Source of the DNA: Callipepla californica brunnescens
Taxonomy: Eukaryota; Chordata; Aves; Galliformes; Odontophoridae
Assembly (NCBI GenBank): GCA_023055505.1
Contig: JALIRH010000122.1
Coordinates: forward strand, 124,001 to 188,000
DNA length: 64,000 nucleotides
Direction: 5' to 3'
Of this stretch, positions 36,261 through 46,808 are shown in pieces. Below the pieces are notes generated by a model. It was not told where the DNA came from. It saw only the letters and a program-made list of their open reading frames with translations, and searched no databases. The first letter of the stretch is position 1. The number at the start of each line of letters is the position of its first letter. The position numbers were made by a program, and so were the translations under genes.

Positions 36261-39200
36261 CTACTGTTCTTAAGCTTTTTTCTTAGCTAGCCTTGAGCAA
36301 AACATTTATATTCAACTTTAAGTAGCAGGCAACTTTCAAAACGTCAACACACATAAAGGACAATCCCTATCCTGTTACACACAACAGTACAGAGGCAAAT
36401 GAGGAACCAGAGCTACAAATCTAAACATCATTACAAAGTAGAAATTGGAACTGCAAAAACACCACCCAATAACAAGCACCAGCTATACGAGTCAAAGCAA
36501 TTTCTGCCAGCTCACAAAATTGAAGGCTAGGGCCAAACGTTTGCTTCAAGAAGGAAAGCAGCTGCATTGTTTATTTTGGGGGATAAAGGAAGGTTTTACT
36601 TTTAACAGATGTCAGTTCAGTCTTCTGATCACAGGGGGATGGGGAGGGGTCAATCCACCCATGACAAAGCACAGAGAGGCCTTGATTTAAAAAAAGAAAA
36701 TGGGAATGAAATGTTAGTGAAGAACAATTCCCACAACCAGCAAAAATGCTGAAAACGGAAAGCAGTGGCTTGATTATTTTTGCTCCTCTTTGCTACCCAC
36801 TCTCATTGTTATGCTCCAGTATTGCCAGCCAGTGAAAAAAGAACAAAAGACAAAAATAAGATTACTTCCAGTGGTTTCTACTTGCTTTCACAACGAGAGA
36901 TGCTACTGGACACTTTCACTAAAGCATTACCTCCCAACAGTGAGAATCTTGGGAGCTCTTTGCACAAACATCCTACACACGTGGCATATTAGCTCATTTC
37001 AGCTACAAAGAGTGCAATGTATTACTGCACCTGTCCTCCCATGAAGGCAACCTACGGCTCAGGGCACTGGAACATGCTGGTGATGTGAGCATAAGGAGGA
37101 GAAGAGAGGAAGAGGGATGGAAGATGTACCCCATCAGATACACAGCACACAATTAGGAATGTGCAAAGAACCAGAACCTTGCCTCTCACAGCCAGCACAC
37201 CTGAAAGGCAATGTGTTTATATTCATCTGTGCACACAACAAAAGCTAAGCTGGCAGTCAGCATCACTGGTTTGTTTATTCCTTTAAAAATAAATAGGCTT
37301 AAAATAAAAGTCTTAATGGAATTCAGCAAGTCAGCATTGCTTATTCTTCAGTCCTCTCCAGCACACAACAGAAGATCTTGCTATGAAAAATAGCTTGTTT
37401 CAAATTGTTCATCCTACACAAACCTGATGTTCCTGTTTCTTCTCCAGAGATGGATTTCTTATACAGGTAGAGAAAAATGTGCAAGTGTTATTTTCACGGA
37501 GAAGCTAATGTTGCCTTTATTTGGGTTCCCTTTCCTAATTACAGCTCTACTTGTGTGAGACGTAATGGGGAATGGAAGCGTTGCCAGTATCATTTAATCA
37601 GTGAAAATGAAAACCAAGCCCCACGGTGCTTACTCCTGAGCTTGGGAAGATTTTACACTTCTGATTATTGGCTTTACTAATGCATAAATCTACTGTCTGA
37701 GCCCTAAGAAGCACTGCATTATCAGCTTTGTCCAACTAAGCTCGGCTCCTGACAGTGCTAGGACACTTAGCCAGGCAGCATTCCCTTGGTAGCAATCACC
37801 TGGGTGTTGAAAGCATGCAGTTCCTCACACAATTCTAAAACAAAGAATAGGTTTAGCTTAAAACAACAACAAAACCTTCGAGGCTGAGTTTTCCATGATT
37901 TTACTCATTCTCATATATATATTTATCTCAAGTGACATGCTACTGGGTATGTTTTGTGACAAGCTCCAGGCATTTAAGTCAAGATCAGTTGAGAAAATTG
38001 GTGCTTCTACAAAAGACTTAAAAATAAGCACCTTGCCCCAACTGCAGCAACCAGAAGCTCAATATCATGACCTGGAAAAGACTAAATCTTCATATACATG
38101 TAATTAACAATAAATGTGTTGGTGTCTGACACGCAGGAAACCCACAGACAGATCAGGAAAGCATTGCTTCCGAGTTAGGAAGCACCGGGCATTACTCAGA
38201 GGTAGCCTGTGCAGATAGCTTTAAAAAATGCAAACCAGTTTAACAGCTATACATGTTTCTGCTTGATATGAATGATTCCTTTTCTATTAGCAGAACTCTC
38301 TCTGCTAGCACACTCTGCTATGAAATTCAGACAGGTTTCCAGCTTCCCCCCTTGCGCCACGTCCACAGCACCAGCAGTCCAGCCCCAGGTCCTCCAGTGC
38401 ACAGAATTGGCAGATGTCACCTCTTCTGAATTTTTCTCAGCTACCAAGGAGAATGAAAGGACTTGTTCCCACCTCTGCGCCCTAATTAGCTGATGGTTTT
38501 GAGACTCAACGCCCAGCTCAGAGAAGAGGGACTTCTTTGCATTGGGTACCCCACAGAACTGAAGGCAAATCCTTCTCGACAGTCCAGAGCGGCCCCCTTT
38601 TTCAAGACACAACACACTCAGATCAGCTTTTTGATGTTGAAGCTGGCCTCAGCAGTGCAGGCGTGCAAGATGAAGAACATAAATGAATAAGCTGACGGAT
38701 GTTTAATTTTTAATCATAGAAGGGTTCTCAGACACTTTTTATTTGAACAATTTTACTGGGACACAGAAAGCTCGTGCATTAGTGCAGAATGTCAATTAGA
38801 AGTACTTTTCATTTAAATTTACACATACCAAGATCTTAGATTGGCATTTGCGAGGCACTGCTTGGGCATCAAGTCTTCTGCAGGGACTGGCTTACACCAC
38901 CAGAGGCAGCTGCCCTCGTGCTATGGGAGGGACAGAAGGGATGGGCAATCCCCAGAAGTTGTTTTAAACTACTTAAGGCTTGAGACCACAAAAACCATAT
39001 ATGAGCATGCTGGCTTGACATACTTGAAAGGAGGGGAAGAAAGCTCTCAGCATCAGCCTGACTCCACCACAACCCCCAAATTGTGAACTCACCCAAACTG
39101 GGAGTGGTATTTATTTTATCAGGAAAAATCAGACAGAGAAGGAACCCTCTGGATACAAGAGACCACTCGAGCTGAAGGCATTTTAGCTGACAGAGGTAAA

Positions 39201-42200
39201 AACTCACAAGCTCTGCATTTCAGCAGCAGGTCCAAGCCACAGGTTTCTCAAGATCATATTTGCACATGCACATTTCACAACTATTAAAGATTGTTATTTT
39301 TGTAAATCACATACCACGAAGTCAGACCGAAAACAAGTCATTAATTTGGATTCCCCTCCCACCAATTCCTTCAGTACTTTCCATTCACAACCCAGAATAA
39401 CTGAGAGAGGTTTGTACAAGTGCAATCCACAGAAAGGTTGCCCAAAGGTGAATTGCAGCTGCAGAGGAACCTGGATCCATTTCTTCCCCCTCCTCAGGAG
39501 AGAGCAAACCACTCCTGCATTTTTCCACCTTATAACTCCCGATTTTCAGCTTACCTTCTGTAATTTTCAGATAAAGGATTACTCACATTACTGAAATTAT
39601 TAGCTTACAAAGACACATAAATCAGTTTTGAGAATGAAGACAAAATCTAATAGCAAAAGCAATTTCTTCTCAGGTATGAGTTTAGGGCAATACCTGATAG
39701 TATTCATTACCAGAGAGGGAGCCACGTGTGCTTCAGAGCACAATTCTGATTGTGCTCTGTGCAGACTGATTGATAGCCTATAAGGCACCAATCCATAACA
39801 CAACCAGATCTTCAGCAAAAACCTAAGCCACTGCTTGGCAATTTCTTTTTAACTGTCATTACAGCAAGGGCGCACCTCTTCCCAAACAGCTCAACCCTGA
39901 AAATGAACTAGTCAAAAAACAAATAAATCATATGGCCTGAGCCCAAAGACTTCCTTTTATCTAATCTTTTATCCCTGCACTCTTTCATTCCCATCGCACT
40001 GAAGCAGCCTGCATGCTGCCAGCAGGGAGCTCTCACACTGGCAAATCTCCTCTAGCTTCAGCACAGCATCTCCTTGGCATCGCTGAATCCACTGCAATTC
40101 ACACAGAAAAACCTTAGTGTTAATTAGGAACCTCTTGGGGGGAACACACTACATCCTGCACTACTTCAAAACACAGGAGGAGCCAGCCTTTCAGGACAGC
40201 GTTTGGAGTCAGAGGTGTGCTCCTTAAAACTGGACTCTCCCTGCAAACAGTAAGGCTGTAGGAGACAAATAGAGGGCTTTGCCTCCTCTAGACACGGGAA
40301 AAGTCTCCCCAGTAACACGCTGCTCACAGGTGAACACATGCATCAAGAGGGATTTTAAAGCACAGAGGATGAGATGCTCCAAACCCCAATGCATCTCAGG
40401 CCTGGGACTGACGGTGCCCTTCCCCAGGTGCCCAGCATTTACTATCAGCCTTCATCCTACTCTGCAAACAACTGTGATCAAAGACATATGGCTGTATTAC
40501 TGAACACCCAAAGCTTCAGCCTGATACTAAACTGGAAGACATTTTGGGCATTCAGCAAGCACCCTGCTTATTTAGTACACCAACGTACTCAGATTATATC
40601 CATTAATATTCAATCATTTATGGCGTGCTTATCTCATCTGTTGCTTTTATTCTGTCAAATGGATCCACTTAGCATTAAGAGACTGTGGAACAAAAATAAG
40701 ACAGTAAGAACATAGCTAGCTGTAATGAAACCTGTTCAACTACCACTTTTATGTACAGTGATTCTCCCTCAGTTTCACAGGCACATCCTTACTACCAGCT
40801 TTATTTGTCTTACACAGGGCATAGGACCTGTCAGTATCAGCTGCTCCAGAAGCCACAGGCCATACTGTGACACCCAAGCAGAACAAACAATCCTCTTCCA
40901 CATGGGCTGCATGAGTCACCCATGCCCATTTGCAACTAAAACTTTTCCTGGTTAAAATCTTCCTTTCCTTCTCTCCCCACCCTTTCTCCTGAGTTTTCCT
41001 ACATGGAAAACATGACCATAAGCCCCAGCAGTGACGAACTCCAAAAGCACATCCACATAAGAAACTGCTGGGGCTGTAAAAAATTAATCTTGTCCCATAT
41101 TTAGGATAGCAACTGTGCTTTTACTGAGATGTTTCCACCTCTAAGCAGCCCAGTGTGAAAACTTTGTGTTCAAATAATCAGGCCACCTCTGAAAACACCT
41201 GACCAGCTGCAGCAGCAGACTTGGGAAGCATTTTCACAGGAGACAGAAATTACACTGATTTGAAGGAGGGCATGTTTGTCACAGCACTGGTAGTGAAGGG
41301 GTAGGAAACAACATTTCATCTGCTTAACGACCCCCAAGATTTAACTTGCCTTACATAGTTAACATTGATGGGATGAGCAGTTTGAACTAAGCACGCAGGT
41401 GTTCGGGGCATGGAGAAAATGAACTGTATAGACACACCTGAACAGAGCAAATGCAGACACATCGGGCTTCCCATTAGCAGAGCAAGAACTAACTATATGG
41501 GGTAAAAGGAATTCCCAGAAGCACTGCAAAGGACCTCTTTTTGAAGAGCCCACTGTGAAATGACAGGGCTTACTTTTTTTTTGCTCATGTCACTCGCTTT
41601 TCCTGAGAATTCCTAATTTTCACACCAAACGGAAAGCTGCTCGCAGAAGCTGCTGACAGGTACCCACCTGTACCAAACAACCACCAATTCCAGAGCACTT
41701 GAAGATTTAAAACATTTTTACAGCTTACTCGATGCTAAGAAAAGTGTTGCTAATCCTTAACAAATAAACATTTCAGTACAAAATAGCACTGGAAGAAAAA
41801 TAAATCTAAGTAATCAGAAAAAAAACTTGAAGCCTCACAATGCTGTGAACACGTTCACTCTAAATTGAGGTACCTGCAGATAAACGCCCAGCTCCAGAAA
41901 GAAAAGATTTCTTTTTAGAAGTAGGCGCGTAACAACCTCAGAAACCATCACAATGCAATCTGTACCTTTATTTCTTCCTAATGTGGAGGAATATGACTTG
42001 TTAGCTCACTGGCATCTTCAGTCTGAGTAGCAGCACACAACCATTTCTCCCTGCCACACCACCTTCAGCAGAAGTATCACTAAGGAAACAGCTCCTTGCT
42101 GTTCCTCAGGGAACTTCACTCTTGGCCAAAGAGCCTCACCTTGATTTAATACAATCAATGAATGTTTAAGTACAATCTTACCAAAACAAACAAGAAGGGT

Positions 42201-42396
42201 AAAGTACCTCGTAACACAACACAAAGTACAGCAATGACAGCAGAGCAGCAAGGTCCTAAGCTGTGGCAAGGAGCTGCTCAAATGCAACAGCTGTGAGCAC
42301 AGAAACAAAAGAAAGAAGCTGCTCTTACCTCTGGAAGGTCTCAGGTACACAGGGACCTAGCAAGATACTCTAGTCTCCACTCTTGCGAAACCTTCA

Positions 42397-42535
42397 ATGA
42401 GGTTTGGGAAGGGATGGATCCTGACCCCACCCCTTCTGGTCACTCAGGTGCATGACATGCACCTGAGCTCCCCTGGGCTGGCCCTGCCTTCTCTCCAGGT
42501 GCTCCATCACTGGTTCAGGCCCTCACATAACACAC
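42397..42535 (+). repeat. LTR-like interspersed repeat, copy C (short, diverged)
   Basis: The block resembles the copies at 52.7 and 56.0 kb: ggtttgggaaggga, then ccccaccccttctggtcact, caggtgca, acctgagctccc, and caggtgctccatcactggtt. Similarity is lower than between the other two copies. It is probably a remnant of the same repeat family. The family name is unknown to me. Confidence 0.6.
42443..42467. repeat. 25-bp perfect palindrome with a 1-nt centre
   Basis: CTCAGGTGCATG and CATGCACCTGAG are exact inverse complements around a single A. Each arm contains an E-box core (CAGGTG/CACCTG). The corresponding site in the sister repeats (caggtgcattgccttcacctg) is an imperfect version, so this copy is unusually symmetric. 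Confidence 0.75.
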
Positions 42536-44795
42536 TCACATTCACTTGCTTATCTGGAAGAAGCACCCCATGGAGGGATGAAGCAAAAACCTGGATGAGT
42601 CAGTGTGTGAGCAGCAGCCACCCACTATCTCCCTCGCTACAGCACCTGTCTTCACAAGCAGAAGAGCAAAGGCAGGAAGAGGGCATTTACCTTGGAGACC
42701 ACCTAAACCTCAGCCATAAAGGGAGAAAAAAGGCAGTACTGTAATGGCACTAGCTTGAGCCAGATGGCAATCCTTATACATCCTCCTTGCGCTCACACTG
42801 CAGCAATGTTTGTTGCTAGAAGACAGTGCTGCTCTTCTAGCTCTTGAAGTGCCGAGACTGAAAGTTTGCATCACGCTAACCATAACATAGCTATTAAGTT
42901 AAAGTGGCAGCAGCAAATACTGCCAGTCAATATCGATGCTGGTCTGACTCCATTAGTGATGTGTTTGGCCTGAAGGATAGAGGATGGGTGAGAAGCTGGC
43001 ACAAGCTGCACAGACAGCAGGGAAACTCTGCGATGAAATAAAGGCTGCTTATGGAAAGTATCTAAGGCCAAACATTCAAGGTAGTTATACACTGCAATGA
43101 GCAGCTCACGTGCTCCTGGCTGTACATTCCCACCACTGTGCTGGTCCCAGTACACTCAGCTACTCAAAATTCCCAGTTGCAAGGAGCAGTGCTCAGACCC
43201 AATCTTCTTCTGCTGCCCCTCACCCAAAGCAGCACTGCCCCAACCACGAGGATCTCTTTGTGTCATTCTGCTGCAGCCCAAAGCAGTGGCAGCTCTACAA
43301 TGAAAAGCTGCTCCCAGAGACTACACCCAGCATGCAGGAAAGAAAACTCTAGGGCGCATTTCCACAGGGAAAAAAAGCTCACTGCGGTCACAGGCAAGGA
43401 AGAAGGCCAAGGTAACACAAGATTTACTAGCTAAGGACTTTTCAGACAATTTTACAGAAGCTGCAGTAAAATACTGCATGATCTAAACAAACTGCCTATT
43501 TTTTTTTCCTTTTTATAGTACCTTAAATCTCTTTTAGTTTGTCTCTTAGTTTGTCTCTTTGACAAACCTGTCAAAGACTTGCAGATGATACGTGCTTAGA
43601 CAATTTGTAATAACTCAGACTTTACTAGGGCTTCTTGTATTTCTGAAGTGTCAAACATCACCACACAGAGAGGGACCCCTTCTTCACCAGGAGGCAGCTG
43701 TGCCACGCGCTGAGCATATCTCAAAATCCATTATGTTTGGAGAAGGCATATGACACAGGTTACAATATTCAGCAGCCCAAGATGAGGTGACCTGTGAATT
43801 ATCCCAATTTCCAATGACTTATCACAGGCAGCACCACCCCACCCAAAGTCACATCCACACCATGAGACTTTTTTTTATTACTAACACAGTCACAAAGCCC
43901 CAGCAAAGATGCTCAGAACCTAGAAAAACACTGCAGTCCTTTGCTAACCTACACCAAGTGCAGCTCAGATGTACTGCTGAGGATAAGCAAAATAGACCAA
44001 ACGAACTGGCATAACAAAGCAAAGGGCAACAGAAACATTCCTCCTCTGCAAACACTGCCACAAGTTCACAGAGGAAGCTGACCTCTCAGCCTGAGAGCTA
44101 CAATAGCAATCCTCACGGTGCATTTATGTTAAGACTAATACAACACAGAGCTTCAGAGAAAACTATCGCTCAGAAATTAATGATATAAACAAGGTATGCC
44201 ATTCATTTTCCTCCACAGCACAAGTAGTTTAAGTGTCTTTAACTTGTACTTTTAAGATATCTCTCTACACTCAAACAAGTTTTAAATGAGTACATACAAA
44301 CAGTTGTTTTTGTTATACTTTATTAACGTGGTAGAACTGAGCTTTGGTTGAAAGGCAGTGCTAGGCAGCTTCAAAAAAACAACTTCAAAAAAAGGCAACC
44401 TACAGCATTAGGAAAATCCTGGGTGGTTGAAAACTTCTGAAGAAATGAAATTCCGAGCAGGGTAGCCTGAAGGGTGTTTCAGCCAGGTAATGAGCCCAGC
44501 ATAGCTGGAAGTAACTGAGTGCAGGGCCCAGCACAGAGTGAGGTGCACACCCCAAAAGGCAGCAGCAGCATTTTTACCTGTACTGGAGGTGTCTTAGCTC
44601 CCAGCTTGTGTCCTTAGGTCAAGCAGTCATGAAGAAGGCAGGGAGTTAGTTCTCAGGGCTGTGTTCTAAAAATTAGAAAAAGAACCAATATTAGAACTTT
44701 GGCTGCCAGTAATATATTGTGCACAATCTCCCTCCTGTCAATCACAGTTTGTCTACAATATACACTGTCTATTAGAACTCATGCACTTCACCCCC

Positions 44796-44816
44796 AGTAC
44801 TCACACTGTGAGTACT
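44796..44816. repeat. 21-bp palindrome in MICU1 intron 1
   Basis: AGTACTCACA and TGTGAGTACT are exact inverse complements around one C. It lies 540 bp downstream of the MICU1 exon 1 donor, where regulatory sites are common. I recognise no specific factor motif. Confidence 0.55.
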
Positions 44817-45355
44817 AAACTCTGCATAGCTAATAGGGAGGAAGGGCCCTGCTGTGCCAGAAACAACGCAAGCTGGCTGGAAAGACCCTCCTCAACATAG
44901 TGGGCTATACATTCAAGCGTAGCATAAGCACCTAATTTATTCAGCTTTAAACAGAGACATTTTCAAGGTGTTGGCCTGCAGCAGGGAGAGAATCACTTAT
45001 CCAAGAGATAAGTGTTCTCCAGCACCTCTAAAGTCATTTCCCTCACTCTGACGCAGAGAAAACCTTGCTGACCGCCTCAAAAACACTTTAATCACGAGAC
45101 TCCAAGAAGGAGAAGTTTGTTGGCATACAACTGGTATACACACCCCAAAGGAGCTCGGGATAGCCAGATGCTCCCACTCCACTCCGTTTCCCAAAGCACC
45201 TCATGAAACTAAAGGCAGCATGATGAAGATAAATCGCACCGTGATGAGAACAACCACTCCTAGAGACGCCCAACACCCTCCGCACCCCCCAGCCCCAAGG
45301 GACCCCAAAGGACACACCACATTACCCCCCACCCCAAGGCCGCAGCTCCGCTCAC

Positions 45356-45450
45356 CTCAGCACCGCCCACCTCAGCGCCGCCGCGCCCCGCCCACCGCGC
45401 CCGCGCTTCCGCAGGCGCTGCCGCCAGGGGGCGGGGTCAGCTCGCGCCCC
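45356..45450 (-). other. MICU1: MICU1 exon 1, 5' UTR (start uncertain)
   Basis: This is a GC-rich stretch on the minus strand ending in a good donor (CTGAG then gtgagcgg; last exon base 45356). Joined to exon 2, which begins with G just before ATG, it puts A at -3 of the start codon, a good initiation context. A second, similar donor (CTGAG then gtgggcgg) lies 15 nt upstream and would end the exon at 45371. No ATG precedes the start codon in frame in the part inspected. The transcription start was not determined, so 45450 is only indicative. The assignment rests on position, donor quality and the known non-coding first exon of vertebrate MICU1. Confidence 0.5.
45421..45434 (+). promoter_or_regulatory. 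CTCF-like motif in the MICU1 promoter
   Basis: CCGCCAGGGGGCGG matches the CTCF core consensus CCASYAGRKGGCRS at all but one position (G for A at the third base). It overlaps a GC box, so Sp1-type binding is an alternative reading. Occupancy cannot be judged from sequence. Confidence 0.4.
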
Positions 45451-45498
45451 GCCCCGCGGGATGCGCGGGAAGGAGAGGAGCGCGGGGGGGGTGCGAGG

Positions 45499-45790
45499 AG
45501 TCCTGGAAGGGGTGTAGTTGTGGGGCTGCGGGTGTCGGGCCTTGGTGAGGGGTTTGAGTATATCTGGTGGAGGCTTAACTGTGTGGGAATTGGGAGAGTC
45601 ACGTGTATATACCTATACCTGAGGGGTTTATGTATGAGTCCTGGAAGGGTTGGGTATAAAGTGAGTGGGGCATGGTGCCCACTCACGAAAGGTCTTTGTA
45701 TGTGGTCTGAGGAGGTTTGAAGGGGCGTGTAGATAAAAGACCTGAAAGGGCTGTGTATAGGGTCTAAGAGATACATGTAAATGCGTACGT
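45499..45790. repeat. Degenerate tandem repeat with TATA-like units
   Basis: Diverged units recur: gagtcctggaagggg (45499), gagtcctggaagggtt (45634) and agacctgaaagggct (45738). They are interleaved with ggggtttgagtatat (about 45549), ggggtttatgtatgag (45622) and ggtctttgtatgtgg (45690). A further relative, agggtttgtatatcgg, lies beyond the CR1 fragment (45960). The block includes TATAAA at 45655-45660 and a hairpin immediately after it. It looks like an eroded minisatellite in the MICU1-MCU spacer. Confidence 0.55.
45661..45686. repeat. Hairpin next to a TATAAA sequence
   Basis: GTGAGTGGG(G)CA and TGCCCACTCAC pair over 11 bp with one bulged G around TGG. The preceding bases are gggtataaa. 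The stem lies in the spacer between the two promoters. Confidence 0.5.
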
Positions 45791-45829
45791 ATCTGCCCAG
45801 ACAAGTAGTGAAGTCTTCTCTGGTAACGG

Positions 45830-45936
45830 CCGACCTGTGCAACCTGGGAGCTGCTTTGGCAGGGGGTTGGACTCAATGATCTCTAGAGGTCCCTGCCAGC
45901 CCCGAACAACTCTGTGACTGTGTGATACAGGTCCAG
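45830..45936 (+). mobile_element. CR1 3'-end fragment between MICU1 and MCU
   Basis: The sequence gggagctgctttggcagggg, then gttggactcaatgatctcta, gaggtccctgccagcccc, and a degenerate tail (aactctgtgactgtgtgat) is the CR1 3' terminus in plus orientation. Only about 100 bp remain. It shows that a retroelement landed in the roughly 1.3-kb spacer that separates the two promoters. Confidence 0.88.
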
Positions 45937-46040
45937 CAAGGACTTAAATACCATGTCTCAAGGGTTTGTATATCGGTTTTTTGATTTAACAATTAGAGGA
46001 TATAATTGTTTTTTGTTTGTTTCTTTTTTTCTTTTCCTAG

Positions 46041-46250
46041 AAGCAGCCTTCTAGAAGAGACATTTAACTGAGCATCAGCTGTGTCAGAGTAGAGATCCAA
46101 GCTCACCTCAGAACTGAAAAGTGGTTTGGGAGCCAGAAGCTCGAGCAGACAACCCACCCTCTCCACTTGCAGCCTCTCGCACCCACACAGGAGCACATCA
46201 CTGCATCTGCTGCACCCGCAGCAGGTGGACCCTCCAACTAAAGCACTCAG
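46041..46250 (+). ncRNA. Candidate non-coding exon (210 nt) in the MICU1-MCU spacer
   Basis: A long pyrimidine tract ending ttctttttttcttttcctag precedes 46041, and a strong donor (CACTCAG then gtaagcc) follows 46250. The enclosed sequence has stops in all three plus frames, so it would be a non-coding exon: either part of an lncRNA fired from the MICU1 CpG island, or an alternative 5' UTR exon spliced into MCU exon 2. Only splice-site quality supports it. Chance pairing of a pyrimidine tract with a donor is the alternative. Confidence 0.35.
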
Positions 46251-46484
46251 GTAAGCCAATTTAGCTTTCAAACACTTAATGGGTATGGGTTTATATTAAT
46301 ATTTCTATTATTGATGTATTCTCCGTAGCATTCCTCTCCTTTTCTCGGGAAAAAGCCGCCAGCGCTCCCGTGGCCCTTCGTGGAGACGGGCTGAGAACCT
46401 GTCAGCTTTGCTCTAATTGCAGAGCCTAATTGCAGCCCCATTCTGAAGCGCTGCTGCAGAACCGCTGTGGCACGGCCGCAGCTG

Positions 46485-46808
46485 TAGGACCGAAGCCCCG
46501 CCCCTTGCGCTCAGGCCCCACCCCTTGAGGTCTTTCCCTGCCCTCCAGCCCGCCGCCCGCAGGGAGCAGGAGGCGGGGCGGCGACGCGACGACCAATCGT
46601 GTCTCTCGGAGCGGCGGCTGCGCGGCGCCGATTGGCCGCCAGGGCTGGCTCGACGAGCCCCGGGCCGGCGAGAGGAGGGCGCCGATTGGTCGCCACCACC
46701 CTTCGGTCCCGCCCCGCCGCTCTCCCTCTCCCCCACCCAGCGGGCGGCAGCGGCGACCGCGGCCGCAGCGTGAGTCTGGCCGTGCGCGCGGGGCCACTCC
46801 AGCGCGCG
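46485..46808 (+). promoter_or_regulatory. MCU CpG-island promoter and 5' UTR
   Basis: This is a strong CpG island with GC boxes (gccccgcccctt about 46495-46506, aggcggggcg at 46571-46580, cccgccccgccg about 46708-46719). It has three CCAAT boxes, one forward at 46593-46597 and two inverted (ATTGG) at 46631-46635 and 46685-46689, spaced 38 and 54 bp apart. Such a cluster is typical of NF-Y-driven TATA-less promoters. The transcription start is probably between about 46720 and 46780, inferred from the distance to the CCAAT boxes. The ATG at 46809 has G at -3 and G at +4. Confidence 0.8.

Larger units (their letters stand above)
35682..45355 (-). other. MICU1 intron 1
   Basis: About 9.7 kb between the non-coding first exon and exon 2. 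It contains an A-rich (AAAC)n simple repeat (36192-36260), one copy of an LTR-like repeat (42397-42535) carrying a 25-bp palindrome, a short doubled TAGTTTGTCTCT (43536-43559), and a 21-bp palindrome (44796-44816). No gene or RNA was recognised in the rest. Confidence 0.75.
45356..45500 (-). promoter_or_regulatory. MICU1 CpG-island promoter
   Basis: This is a dense CpG stretch with several GC boxes (GGGCGGGGC type, about 45385-45393, 45428-45436 and 45445-45458) and no evident TATA box, as expected for a housekeeping mitochondrial gene. A CTCF-like motif sits at 45421-45434. The stretch faces the MCU promoter about 1.1 kb away and could fire in both directions. The boundaries were judged by eye. 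Confidence 0.7.

Noticed and set aside
45220..45720. 166-codon plus-strand open frame over the MICU1 promoter
   Set aside because: It crosses the CpG island and the degenerate tandem repeat; low-complexity Pro/Arg then Gly sequence, no family.
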